DNA of 64,000 nucleotides, from positions 165,001 through 229,000 of the forward strand of contig JAIGNY010000597.1 in assembly GCA_020152595.1 (NCBI GenBank), written 5' to 3'. This stretch comes from Chiridota heheva (Eukaryota > Echinodermata > Holothuroidea > Apodida > Chiridotidae). The position numbers and the translations under genes are program-made. Below are positions 1-12,361 of this stretch, one piece after another; position 1 is the first letter of the stretch, and each line of letters begins with the position of its first letter. Under the pieces are notes generated by a model that saw only the letters and a program-made list of their open reading frames with translations, made no database searches and was not told where the DNA came from.

Positions 1-1818
1 TTCTTCCAAACAACTCCTTGGTTGGAGGCAGCAGAATAATTTTACATGATTGTTCTTGTTTTACATATATTTTCAGTTTTCATTTTGGTTATAGGAGTCC
101 ACACATTTCTATTGAAATACTAACACCATATCATACTTATTTTATTACATATTTTTACAGCGTGTCCCTTATGTAAGCCATATACACTCAAAATGAAGTA
201 TTTTATTTGATCCATATGGCATTTACTGAATTATTTCTCCAGAACAATTATGTTTTTTGTTCTGATTAGGACAATAAGCCTTACTGAGAGAGTTAAACAA
301 TTGAATCCACACCTACAGTACAAAGTAAAAGAAATTCAACTGTGAAACAAAGTGGCCCCAGGGAATCTTTGTGCCATTCAGGGGTATATTAGGAGAATGA
401 AAAAAGTGATGATATACAGTAAGATATTGATTGAATGATTGGTGTTTCAGATTGATCATGTGTTAATGCAGGTCAGCAAAAAGGTTGCATCAAGAATCTG
501 CTAAGTGGTTCATAAAGTGCAAATAACAAGTTGTTGAGTCAGGAATAGCAGAATCATATCTTTTTACAGAGGTATTTCACTACATCTTTGGAAGGTTTTT
601 TTGACATCGAGGAAATTTTGAAACTTGACAGTAATTTTTTTTTTAAATTGCCAGATATTTGTGATAAGTAGAAATATTTTCCTGTATTAAGGTATTTGTA
701 TGTGATGGGGCAACATTAGCTAAATTGTTTTAATTTAAATCTATTCAAACCATCATTAAAGCAAAACAATTAATCATATTAGGTTAGATATTCATCATTG
801 TACAGAATTTTGAAATCTCAAGAATCAATTTTTATATTTTGTGCCAATTTTGTGACATGTTACAAGGATTTTGGTCATGGATGGAGGGAAGGGAAAATGT
901 GTCTCATGGGGGCAAAAGCCTATAAATTAGACAAAATATGTCAGTACAAAATTTTCTGGGAGGCAAGGGGGGGAAGGTGGAAAAGTGATCTTGTGGGGTA
1001 GGGGGACAAATGCATCTCCTTGAAGCTTTCCAGGGAGGTGGAGTCTATAGCATACTGTGGAAGTGCATTCCAGAGCAAATAACAATTCTAGCGGCAATAA
1101 ATGATGGCAAAGTTTCCCATTATTTTCATTGACTAAGATTTACAGACACAACACAGTGCTTCTGATGGGGCAGGGAGTCTAACCCTGGTACCTCTCACAT
1201 GTGAGCATGCCTTCTTAACCATGCCCTGAGCCAATGCTTTATTTTGTTTTGTTTTTACTTAATAATCTTAACCTCATAAGTAAAATACCTTACATGGATA
1301 CAGAACACAGAATGATAGCATAGTAAGCAATTGTCCTGTTTAGCTCATGAATGGTCTCATCAATATCAGGCAGAATAGTTTCATTCTGAGGTAGATTATA
1401 GCTAAAATCCCAGAGCTTCTTCACCTTGGGATTGGCCCCTGGACTCCATGCCAAAAAGACGCAGCGCTTCACGTGCACATTAATGTGCCTTTCAACATGT
1501 CTAGCACCCTGCCTCTTTTTAAATCAAGCTAAGGGTCTGAATCACATATTTTGATTACATAGTCTCTATCATTATGAAGAGGATGGGCCACCATAAAATG
1601 TTTTTCATGTTATATGTTACTTGTTCCCTCCATATAATTTCCTTTTATTATTGCAAGTTGAATTACGGTATTAAAGTTGGACAATATTATCAAAAGCTCT
1701 TTTATTTTGTAGGTGTGTTTGATTTTGATAGTTACAAAATTGGATAAAATATTAATGGTTTGCTGTTGAAAATGATTGTGAATTGATTTTGATTGGTTGT
1801 CTAATGTTTGTTTTGCAG
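1..1818 (+). other. 5' intronic sequence of the AGAP gene
   Basis: This AT-rich stretch precedes the first visible exon and is presumably the end of an upstream intron, because that exon starts in the middle of the GTPase domain behind a splice acceptor. Open frames here are short and lack codon bias or recognisable protein. The only structured content seen is a tRNA-like SINE head at about 1140-1235. Confidence 0.6.
1140..1235 (-). repeat. tRNA-like SINE head remnant
   Basis: Read on the minus strand, this begins GGCTCAGGGCATGGTTAAG and continues to GGTTAGACTCCC. These sit where the A box and B box of a tRNA-type RNA polymerase III promoter would be, about 45 bases apart. A real tRNA is not indicated because no cloverleaf with matching acceptor arms is apparent. 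A related arrangement on the minus strand occurs at 57.3-57.5 kb. It is interpreted as a decayed tRNA-derived SINE. Confidence 0.4.
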
Positions 1819-1906
1819 GGGGTTGTGGGCAGTATAACAAGCGGCAAGTCTGCCCTGGTTCATCGCTACCTCACAGGATCATATATGCAAGAGGAATCCC
1901 CAGAGG
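1819..1906 (+). CDS. AGAP1: AGAP exon 1 of window: GTPase-like domain, P-loop
   Basis: This exon encodes 29 codons plus one base, starting [17 protein letters not shown] and ending [15 protein letters not shown] is the G1/P-loop (GxxxxGKS), and the following [10 protein letters not shown] matches the start of the Ras-like (GLD) domain of AGAP/centaurin-gamma proteins. A TTTTGCAG acceptor precedes it and a G|GTAAGT donor follows; it starts in phase 0 and ends in phase 1. In AGAP proteins this domain binds nucleotide weakly and is followed by PH, ArfGAP and ankyrin domains; the protein controls Arf GTPases on endosomal membranes. Earlier exons lie outside the window. The symbol marks the family: the invertebrate gene may be a single pro-orthologue of vertebrate AGAP1, AGAP2 and AGAP3 (fly CenG1A). 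Confidence 0.95.
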
Positions 1907-2246
1907 GTAAGTAGCACCATGACTTCTTGTATGGCAATATTAGTTAGTAAGAGATCTCTTGATGCTTAGACAGATTAATCATCTATTTAGTAGATGTAAA
2001 GCCTGACAATTTGCTCCTGGGATTTGGAATCATTCTGAATTTAAACAAGCCTTTGTCTGAAATTTTTTGCTGTTTTGTTTAAAATAAATTTTAATACAAG
2101 CACACCATCCCTCCGAACCCCTTAGTTAAATCTAACCCATTGAACCATATGCTGAAAGCGTGATTCAGGCATGAATGAGTATTGTACTCCTAATCTGCCA
2201 TCATTTCTATACCAGGCCCATAGCCAGAGTGTTGTAAAGTGGAGAA

Positions 2247-2443
2247 AATGCCCTTTATAAATTTAAAAATATAAAAAGCACCCGGAATTTCAAGGTTTGT
2301 TGCCCTTTTATACAAAAAATGAAACCCCTTTCAAATTCTTGAACCCCCTTTTGTTGAGAAAGTGCCCTTTTTAAGCACCCAAATTTTCAAGTTTTTTTCT
2401 TCCTTTTATACCGAAAAAAAACACTCCCCCTTTCAAATTGCTA
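2247..2443 (+). repeat. Local imperfect duplication, about 95 bp
   Basis: Two neighbouring segments (about 2247-2341 and 2362-2443) share the same order of words: TGCCCTTT, AAGCACCC, a variant of TTTTCAAG, CCTTTTATAC, a run of A, and CCCCTTTCAAATT. The copies are diverged and nothing indicates coding. It looks like an old tandem duplication in an intron. Confidence 0.4.
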
Positions 2444-2639
2444 CAGGCCTGTATACAGTGAAGTTTGCTTTAATTCATGCAAACTTTACATATCTGAACT
2501 TTTTACTTACCAGTTCTACCTCTATCCTGACTGGTTCAAATGAGTGAGAGAGGTAGTACTGTTGTCTCATATTGCAACCATTTGTTGATGTTTGTGTTGT
2601 TATGTGCAACTAACCTATTTTAGGTAACTGAACAAGAGC

Positions 2640-5155
2640 AAGGACCTACAGCACTGTCTGGACAGTCTGGCTCACTGGAAGGGACTCCAACGGTTACAAC
2701 TTTTCAAAAGACAAAACTGTTCTCATCCATTTTAACAACAACAATTCCTTCCTCCCTTACCCCAATCTCCGTCTTAAAGATTCCATAATCCCCAGTAAAG
2801 ACAGTTCTCGCTTCCTCGCAATCACTTTCGACTTTAAACTTTCCTATCTCCTTCACATCAACACCCTCAAAACCAAATGCCACAAAATCCTCAATCTCCT
2901 CAAGGTCTTCTTAAGCACTGACTGGGGGAAAAATCATCTCACCCTGATCACCTTATACCGCTCCTTCCTCAGATCCAGGCTGGACTATTTCATCTTCGCC
3001 TCCGCCCAAAATTTGTACTTGAAACACCTGGAGGTCACTGAGAACACTGCTCTAAGGCTTTGCCTTGGTGCCTCTCACACCTCCCTTATCACCAGTCTCC
3101 ACGTCAATGCCAATGAACCCCCTTCGACCTCCGGTGCATGCAGGCCGGCCTCTCCTTTGCTCTCCACGTCCTCACCGATCCACATAACTTTTGCTTCCAT
3201 TCCATCTGTTCTCACTCCTCCACCAACCTCTTCAATCTCAACAAACGCATCCCCACCTTTCGGGATTCGGATGCACTCCCACTTCTCTAAAGCCAACATC
3301 AACATTTTCTTGATCGCCAAATACACCATCCCACCTACACCCACCTGGACTATTAACCCCCTCCCTTTAAGGTATACTTTGGTCTTTCCTCCTTCAGGAA
3401 AGCTCTTCACAACCCCAAATACTGCCAACTCATTAGACATTTCACGACTACTCCTTCCTCTTCAGCGACGGCTCCACACGGGAAGGCTCCTCTGCAGCCG
3501 CCGCCGCTTGTCCCGCCTCACACCCTCTCCTCAAGGCTACCTGATGGCACATCTATCTACTCTGCCGAGGCGAAAGCCATCCTCCTAGCCTTAAACTTCA
3601 TAGAACTCTCTTCCGCCCCCATTTCGTCATCTTCTCTGACTCTAAGTCCTATGCTCTGGCCCAACCCTCTCATTCTACAAATCCTCAACAAACTCCACAC
3701 TCTCTTCTTCTTAGAGAAGAATATTATCTTTTTCTGGATTCCCAGCCATGTCGGCATCCCTGGCAACAAAAGAGCCAACAGAGCCGCCAACAAAGCTCTG
3801 TCAAACATCGCCTCTCCTTTTCCTATTCCACACTCAGACCTCTCCTTTTCCTATTCCACACTCAGACCTCTGTCTCCCCATCTCCAACTACATCAACAAA
3901 ACCTGGCAAAACTTCTGGAATTACAAAACTAGTAATAAACTTCACACCATCAAACCTAAAGTCTGGACTAACACCCCTTTGCATAGTTGCAACTGCAGGG
4001 AAGACATCGTTGTCACCCGCATTCGCCTCGGCCACTCCTCTCTTACTCACTCCCATCTCTTATCCTGCTCCCCTGCCCCTCTCTGCCCCACTTGCAAGAT
4101 CGATCTCTCCATCAAGCATATTTTCTTAACCTGTCCCTTATACCAGGACTCCAGATCTCTTAGCTCCTCAATCTCCACAATCTTGGACAGCGCTTGAAAT
4201 TAACGTAAGCCCGCTAGCCCGGGGCAAGTAGAATTTACGTCTGGGCTAGCTGAAACTGATCTTTCCGAGCCCGCCAGGCAAGTAACCAGAAAAAAATATA
4301 TACCTTAGACTTTTTAAAAATACATTATTACACATCACTTACACAAGCCAAGATGCATAATTGTCCACTTCGATAAGATTAAAAAGCCATAATTAACGAA
4401 AAACTTAATGAAAGAATTTACTTATTTACCGTTACGTTGTCACTTCTACTACCGCACACAATACACGCACACAAACACCACTTTTTTTGGTCTGAAGTTA
4501 CACTTTATGCCGGCCTAGCCTTGTAGTATTGTAGAGGCCTAATTTTGTATCATCATGTTACATATTTCGTAACAAAATTTTGCATACTTTATTATCGTTC
4601 TGACATTGTTTTAAGTGTGGTTTTTCGTACTCAAAACAGATTTTGCTATACATAACTTTAGTTTTATGACTGGGGTATGTGAAAATATATTTGAGTTGAA
4701 AGAAAAGCATTGTTTACTTCTATCTTTTCTCTGTAGGGACCAAGGTTTTTAAGCTTGTTGACGTACGTTTTCTCGGGCAAGTCAGCAGTCCATTCGGGCT
4801 AGTAGAAAAGGAGTCAAGCTAGCCCGACGGGCTAGTGGTTTAAGTGTGCTAATTTCGAACCCTGATTTTGGACCTATTCAAAATAATTCTTCCTCAAACA
4901 TCATCAACTTCTTCCGCAACAACAACCTCTTCCACCACATATAATCCCCTCCTCTCCTCCCTTTCTACACCTAACCTTACACACCCCTTTCTTTTCACCT
5001 AACTTTTCTACTACATTCAGCTTTTCCCTTTCATCTCCCTTACAAACCTTCCATCTCCTCACTATCCTTACTCTTACACCATTATTTATTAACACCCTCT
5101 TGGCACATTTAACTGACTGTTGTGGTGCTGTTAAACATCAACAAACCAAACCAAA
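2640..5155 (+). mobile_element. LINE copy 1 (RT C-terminus + RNase H), interrupted by a TIR element
   Basis: This is a 5'-truncated non-LTR retrotransposon in the same orientation as the host gene. From about 2680 the translation runs through the end of reverse transcriptase (YNFSKDKTVLIHF, then RSRLDYFIFASAQ, then LRLCLGASHTSLITSLHVNA), followed by an RNase H region (FFWIPSHVGIPGNKRANRAA) and a C-terminal CX2C...H...C zinc knuckle (LCPTCKIDLSIKHIFLTCPL). The reading is broken by frameshifts. It is interrupted at 4188 by a 677-bp element and resumes at 4865 with its 3' tail, ending in a CAAA-type repeat near 5150. RT followed by RNase H with this knuckle fits the I-like group of LINEs; the clade was not resolved. 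Confidence 0.85.
4188..4864. mobile_element. Non-autonomous TIR transposon nested in LINE copy 1 (hAT- or P-like)
   Basis: The ends are inverted: the left begins CAGCGCTTGAAATTAACG and the right, reverse-complemented, begins CAGGGTTCGAAATTAGCAC. Both continue into GCTAGCCCG words. The flanks are ATCTTGGA (4180-4187) and ATTTTGGA (4865-4872), an 8-bp target duplication with one mismatch, and removing the element rejoins the LINE 3' tail. No transposase frame is present, so it is a MITE-sized non-autonomous element. CAG...CTG ends with 8-bp duplications fit hAT or P superfamilies; which of the two cannot be decided from this copy. Confidence 0.75.
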
Positions 5156-7776
5156 CCCAAGGAATATAACTTTGAAACAAAAGCTGATAGAAGTTCTGAT
5201 GATATCAAATTTTGTTATGAATACAAGAAAATATTAATGGGAGACTGTTACAAATTTGGACTACACTTGTTGTTGAAAGATTTTCATGATAACAATTTTA
5301 GTTGATTTGAATATTTAAATATAAAAGACTATTGGTACCATTGCACAAGGGAATACAATTTGCAGAGTTGGAATTAATAAATAGAATTTCCCACAGTTCT
5401 TATTAAATGTGTCACAAATCTTCCCATGAAAAATTGCGACAGAAATAATATTAATGAAGTGAATACATCTATATATACTTCCCTCTTTTGCAATTTAATG
5501 TAGTTTTGATTGCGCAATTACATGGGGGACGTTTTTAGAGCACATATGCTGTTGTTTACTCAAGAAATCTATAAAAAAATTATACATAGCCCCCCCCCTC
5601 CCCCCTCCCCTCCTGATTTTCTCGCATTATAACCGCTGGAACCACAGATTTTTTTCCAGCGCCCACAATTTGGATAGTCTGCAGTGAATCCCAGACTGAA
5701 GCATAATTAGGTTATTTTTAGCACAGTGCCCTTATAGCCCCATACATTGAAGCAACATGGAATGAAATATTTTTTTAACCTTAACTATCCAACCTGAGCC
5801 AAACTACATGTAGAAATCAATCTGGTGTACTTTTTAGGATTTAATCTGGCCTGTGGGATGTAATGTAAATGCCTACAAAAACTCAATTGGTTGTAAATAT
5901 TGGCGATAATGCATGTAATGAGAACATTGTGTAGTGGTTAGTTTCACTTATTTGTTCAGCTGTTTTACTCCAGGTAGATATTGAATAAGGTGAAGATAAT
6001 TGTTATTGTCAGTTGGTGTTTAAAAAAATATTCCTAGCATGATAATAAAATTTCAAACTAAACATTGAAATGTTGTATTGTACTAATTTTAGCTGCCTGG
6101 ATCTTAACAACTCCCTGCTGGATGGTATTGTATTTTGTACACCACAGTCACAATGAGTATTTTACTGTATAAAAGATACATGAGATTATAGTTAGTATAA
6201 TGCTCAATAGTGTTAGTTTATTCATATTAATATGGACTCTTAGACAGTTTGATGTAGTCATGGACATTATGCCATATTAGCATTGAAAGTCAGGTCATCA
6301 TATGTTGGAGTATGTTGTGCAATATTACAGAGAGTAAATGATAATTTGTTAAGTAGTTAGCCATGGATATTATGCATATGCATGCATGGTGGAAGACAAC
6401 AAAATGACACATTAAGTACTGGACTCAATAACCTTTGTTAAAGAGGTTTTGAATTTAACACAAAGAACACATTTATTTGAAAATGGTTAGTAACTGGTAT
6501 TTACTCTAACTGGAAGGAGCCTCACAACTTTAATTTCAGTAATATGTTAATCGAATTGTTGAGAGGTGAACCTCCTAAATTTCCCCTAGTGATTTTTAGG
6601 GTTGGAAGGGGGGGGAGGAGTAAGGGTTGAAATAATACAATGTCTTTTAAAGTTTAAATCATGCTAGTGATCTAATTGTGTTCTCTTTATGAAGGAATAT
6701 GTTTAGTGGATACTGCAGGCCATACAATTTTAAAATATAATTGTAATTGTTTTGTAAATAATTTTTATCGGTGATGTCTTTCTCGGTGAAGAGCCTTTGA
6801 AAACCAGCTTTAATTGAAAATGTACAATAGTAGTGTCATATTTCCTGCAAGAGTGAGGCTTCCGTGTTTTTTCTTCATTGTTCTATTTCTGTTCTCTCAC
6901 ATCTTTAGATGCCATTTTTTTGGTGTTCCATGCTATAGACCTGTTCCCAACATTGAGTATTTGCTTAGGTGGATAGTTTGAAATAGTCTGTTTGAACTTA
7001 CATTTGGTTGAGAATGAATAGGTCACAATTTTTCACTATGCAATGCAACATTTTCCCATTTTCAATATTGACTCAGCTAGTTTCCATCTGCTTTTGTATC
7101 AAAACTTACTTTAAATGACTGAGGCAAAGTCTCATCTTAACAACCAACTTTGTAAATTCCTCCCTGCCATCGACATGAGCACAATAACGTGAAGCAGCAC
7201 ACATCCAATCATAGTGTTACTATGAGGGCAAGAAACTCAGTCACAGATGTGACAGTGGAGATCCTCTAAGGACTCATTTTTCTCTGTTTGTCTATTTTAG
7301 GGTTGGTGAATGGCGATGGTTATTTTCTTTTTTCAATTGCCCCTTTGTGGTTTTGAACCAAGTTTATTCTCTGCTGAATGAATCATAATTCAAAGTGAGG
7401 TTTCATATTTTTGATAGAGGTGAATATGAAATCCTGTTTTCAGTTGTCACAGTTTTGTATTACTTGCATGTGTCTTTCATTTTATGCTGGATTGTCCTGG
7501 AGCTGTTAGTGTCTGTAGATCTGAAAACTATTTGTCGCAAGTTGTCAGATAATTTGTTGGACAATATTAAAATATTATATACAATAAGAAGTTGCTGTAC
7601 TGTACATAATTAGATCAATCATTATCCAGAATAGAAATCTTTGTGTACTATAGATGTGTGTGTGTGTACTGTAGGCTACTGTACATGTAGTTCAGTTACT
7701 GTACATGTACATCAATTACACTCAATTAATTACAAAATAAGTGAAACATGAACATTTTGCACATGAATCAACTTTT
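5156..7776. other. Intronic stretch without recognised features
   Basis: AT-rich intron sequence. It contains a C-rich homopolymer tract near 5588-5612 and a G-rich tract near 6606-6620, plus short TGTG runs toward the right end. No exon with AGAP similarity, RNA gene or mobile element was recognised. Confidence 0.5.
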
Positions 7777-9375
7777 GGTTCCAATGCTAATAGCATAAGG
7801 AACCTATGCTGACATGTGTATGTATGTGTGTATGTGTGTGTATGTATGTATATGTGTCTGTGGCAGCAAGCTTGTAAGTGACATATCTTAAGAAAAATTA
7901 TCTGGATTCTTGTCAGCATAAGGAACCTATGCAGTCATGCTGGCGTGTGTATGTATGTATGGGTGTATGTATGTGTTGTATGTACATTTTGTATGTGTGT
8001 GTATGTATGTATGTATGTACAGTATGTATGTGTGTCTATGGCAGCAAGCTTGTAAGCAATCTCAAGAAAAATTATCTGGATTTATGTCATGTGGTACAAC
8101 AATAACCCATGATCGTAGATAAGCCCTATTATTTTTGGTAGTGATGTCATGCATATCAATGAGTAGGTGGGGACTTAATGTAAAAAATCTTGAAATGCTG
8201 ATAATTGAATAACTGAATGTCTGTTCTGTTTCATATTTGGTATGATTATGATGCTAGGTAGTGTGCACATCATGTCCATGGTTTTAAAACATTGAGGTTT
8301 ATTAATATGCATAGTAGGTGGGTTTTAATATGATTTTGTTGAAAAGAGTTCGTAAGCATGGTATCTCAAGAACGGTACCCTTGATTCATGTCATAAGTGG
8401 CACACAGATAGCCCATGATCTGTAGATGTGCCCTATTGTTTTTGGTGTTGATGTCATGCATATTAATAAGTAAGGGGCTTAATGTAAAAATCTTGAAATG
8501 TTCATATTTTAGCAACCGAATGTCTGTTTTGTTTCATATTTGGTATATTTAAACAACCGAATATCTGTTTTGTTTCATATTGGGTAAAATTATGATGCTA
8601 GCTAGTGTGCACATGTTTGTGGTTTAAAAACATTGAATTTCATTAATATGTGTAGTGTGCAGGGCTCAATATGATTTTGCTGAAAAGAGCTTGTAAGTAT
8701 GGTATCTCAAGAACGGTAACCTCAATTCATGTCACATGTGGTACACAGATAGCCCATGATCTGTAGATCTGCCCTATTTTTTTTTTTTTGGGTGGTGATG
8801 TCATGTATATTAATGAGTAGGCGGAGCTTAAATTTTGTTTTTTCAAATGCTCATATTTTAACAATCACATGCCTGTTTTGTTTCATATTTGTATAATTAT
8901 GTTTCTAGCTAGTGTGTATGTGTTCATTGTATAAAAACGTACAATTTCATCAATATGCATATGAGGCGGGGCTTAATATGAATTTACTGAAAAAAACTGG
9001 TAAACATGATATCTAAAGAACGATAAACTGGAATCTTGTTATATGTGGTACACAAACAGCCCATGGTCCGTCCGTATATGTGTCCTATTGGTTTTAGTGG
9101 CGATGTCATGCATATCAATGAGTAGGTAAAAATTGTCAAATCTTCATAGTTGAACAACGTCATGTTTGTTTTAATTCATACTTGGTATATTTATATTGTT
9201 AGCTAGTTAGCTAATCTTGCAAAAGTATTGTCAACAGGTTCTATTATCATGGACATGGTGGGCATGGCTTATGAATACATGTTATTAAGCATATTTTGCA
9301 ATATGCAATACCGATTAGTATAAATCAGTGAACAATGAAAGAATGCATCGGAGCCACTAAACATTTTGGTTTTCT
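7777..9375 (+). repeat. Dispersed GC-box repeat family, copy 1 (about 150-bp internal period)
   Basis: It opens with a potential hairpin (GGTTCC, ATGCT, loop AAT, AGCAT, GGAACC at 7777-7804), followed by GTAT/GTGT-type microsatellite to about 8035; part of this head is duplicated at 7916-7990. The body then repeats a module about every 145-185 bases whose core is an ATTAAT/ATGCAT word next to a GGCGGGGCTTAA-like word (near 8161, 8318, 8470, 8655, 8815, 8960, 9115). Alternate modules differ, giving a dimer of roughly 310-345 bp. The right end resembles the ends near 23.97 and 62.5 kb. There is no protein coding capacity. Confidence 0.75.
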
Positions 9376-10149
9376 GGTTTGATTATATTTCATCCAACAA
9401 ATATGTTGATGTTTTATATCACATGAGTGTACAGACTGATCCTTATTACTATTTCCAACATAAACACACAAATATGCAATTAAATAATTTAAACTGGATC
9501 TGTGAGAGGTGTCATGGTTGTGAATGTATATGCCAAATTTGCATGCACTGCAATTAGTTCTTTGTATTGATATAAAGGTATCTTTGGTAGATGGACATAA
9601 TTTGTCAATATTGTTAGCACAAGTTTATAGCTTGATTTTGGAATCAAATCATGAATAAGACAAGTTCCATACAATACTGGAAGTCAATCCCTTACTGGCT
9701 GTTTTCTTTAATATGTAGTAGACATTTTATACTGCAATAACTCTCACATAATTAGCTTGTGACGTTAACCTTGTTCAGTAATACTCTCATTACTCTGTGC
9801 GCACACAGGTTCAAACAAATAAGAAATCTTTTGTAATCGAAACTGAAATCAGTTTTAAGGTGGTATATATAATCAGGGATTTGTTATCACATCTCCCTGA
9901 TGTAATTAAGGCATTTTGTCCTTCATAATATCCTTTTAATTAGATATTTCTGCAACTCTCAGTTTTGCAGACACACCTTGGGATCAATTACTTGTAAACT
10001 TGAGAATTCCTTTCAAGTCAGAAAATGTAGAAGTTAGATATGTTAATATTGTATGATAGAGGAGAATGACAGAATAATTAACAAAGATATCTTGTACCAT
10101 TTTGGAGATCGATATTTGACATTAGAAGTTTTGACAAGTTTGTTTCAAT

Positions 10150-10405
10150 AGAGATCGCTGTGGCAGAGCAGTTAAAGCATTCACCTTTCCACTCCAGGGT
10201 TGATCCCCAATGTCTCCAGCCAGTGCTCCACAACTAGCTAATAAAACTGCTCTAGCCGCCCTGGAAGTCTATCAGGATATTATACACAAACATGCAAACA
10301 AATGACTGGTGTAGAAAGTCTACTTCAGAAAGGTGACATCACAGCCTTACCTCTGACAAATGTTAGACTGAGCCCCTGAGAGGCAAAGTGGGTTATCCCA
10401 CAAAA
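10150..10405 (+). repeat. tRNA-like SINE head joined to a dispersed repeat segment
   Basis: GTGGCAGAGCAGTTAAAGC (A-box-like, near 10160) and GGGTTGATCCC (B-box-like, near 10197) are spaced like an RNA polymerase III tRNA promoter. The following GGTGTAGAAAGTCTACT and GTGACATCAC words (10310-10345) recur inside the MITE at 29.1-29.7 kb. The last 30 bases (about 10373-10403) are the inverse of the unit of the minisatellite that starts 420 bases downstream. Confidence 0.5.
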
Positions 10406-10819
10406 TCACAATATTGAGAAAATGAGGTTCAAATTTGGAACATTATAAAACAAATCTACATAGTTCTTACAGAAGGATACTATGTTTATTTAACTGTCTG
10501 TACATGAATTGTATTTTGGAAAAATTTCACATGAATTATTTTACCCAAAATCACAAAAAAGAAGAAGGAAAAAGCATAAAAGTGAGATTGTACACTGGAG
10601 ATAGCCCACTTCACCTGCATACTAAGGCAAATTATTTGCATAATATGTTTGGGAGTAAAATGGTTGATCCACATATCCCTTATTACGCTTATTACAAACA
10701 TATTGATGAAATTACATAATGATGAAAGTCCTCGGATGTGTAGAAACACAATATCATCTTCCAAAATCTTATTCAAGATAGCCTCAGCTGAAATCCATCT
10801 CATTTTTGACCTGCATGTG

Positions 10820-12177
10820 GAATAAGCCCACTTTGCCTCTCAGCAGCTTAACTATTGCTACATGTGGAAAGCCCACTTTGCCTCTCAGCAGCTCAACTAT
10901 TGCTACATGTGTGATAGCCCACTTTGCCTCTCAGCAGCTCAACTATTGCTACATGTGTGATAGCCCACTTTGCCTCTCAGCAGCTTAACTATTGCTAATG
11001 TGGGATAGCCACTTTGCCTCACAGCAGCTCAACTATTGCTACATGTGGGATAGCCCACTTTGCCTCTCAGCAGCTCAACTTTTGCTACATGTGTGATAGC
11101 CCACTTTGCCTCTCAGCAGCTCAACTATTGCTACATGTGTGATAGCCCACTTTGCCTCTCAGCAGCTCAACTATTGCTACATGTGGGATAGCCCACTTAG
11201 CCTCTCAGCAGCTCAACTATTGCTACTGTACACGTGTGATAGCCCACTTTGCCTCTCAGCAGCTCAACTGCTGCTACATGTGGGATAGCCCACTTAGCCT
11301 CTCAGCAGCTCAACTGTTGCTACATGTGGGATAGCCCCTTAGCCTCTCAGCAGCTCAACTATTGCTACTGTACACGTGTGATAGCCCACTTTGCCTCTCA
11401 GCAGCTCAACTGCTGCTACATGTGGGATAGCCCACTTAGCCTCTCAGCAGCTCAACTGTTGCTACTGTACATGTGGGATAGCCCACTTAGCCTCTCAGCA
11501 GCTCAACTATTGCTACTGTACACGTGTGATAGCCCACTTTGCCTCTCAGCAGCTCAACTGCTGCTACATGTGGGATAGCCCACTTAGCCTCTCAGCAGCT
11601 CAACTATTGCTACTGTACACGTGTGATAGCCCACTTTGCCTCTCAGCAGCTCAATTATTTCTACATGTGTGATAGCCCACTTAGCCTCTCAGCAGCTCAA
11701 CTGTTGCTACATGTGGGATAGCCCACTTAGCCTCTCAGCAGCTCAACTATTGCTACTGTACACGTGTGATAGCCCACTTTGCCTCTCAGCAGCTCAACTG
11801 CTGCTACATGTGGGATAGCCCACTTAGCCTCTCAGCAGCTCAACTATTGCTACTGTACACGTGTGATAGCCCACTTTGCCTCTCAGCAGCTCAACTGCTG
11901 CTACATGTGGGATAGCCCACTTAGCCTCTCAGCAGCTCAACTGTTGCTACATGTGGGATAGCCCACTTAGCCTCTCAGTAGCTCAACTATTGCTACTTGT
12001 GTGATAGCCCACTTTGCCTCTCAGCAGCTCAACTATTGCTACATGTATGATAGCCCACTTTGCCTCTCAGCAGCTCAATTATTGCTACATGTGTGATTGC
12101 CCACTTTGCCTCTCAGCAGCTCAACTATTGCTACATGTGTGATAGCCCACTTTGCCTCTCAGCAGCTCAACTATTGT
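10820..12177 (+). repeat. 46/51-bp minisatellite with 97-bp dimers
   Basis: About 28-29 tandem copies of a unit built around GATAGCCCACTTTGCCTCTC and AGCAGCTCAACTATTGCTAC. Units of 46 bp alternate over much of the array with 51-bp units that carry an extra TGTAC before ACGTG. Two sequence types (CACTTTGCC with TGTGTGAT, and CACTTAGCC with TGTGGGAT) alternate, giving a 97-bp higher-order repeat in the centre, while both edges are monomeric. All frames that look open across it are products of the repeat. Confidence 0.95.
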
Positions 12178-12361
12178 ACTGAAAATTAACTATACCATAT
12201 TCCCAACAGAAATATGTTTTCAAATGGTTTGTCACAATCATATCACTAGATTCTGTTTTATTTATCTGTTATAAATCATAACATACCCACAAATGTTACA
12301 CATGACTTTTGAGGAATGTCCATGCCCATAGACAATGGGTACATCCGAATGAACGAACACA

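Noticed and set aside
10150-10215. A genuine tRNA gene
   Set aside because: A- and B-box-like words are present, but no complete cloverleaf or acceptor stem pairing was seen; a SINE head fits better.
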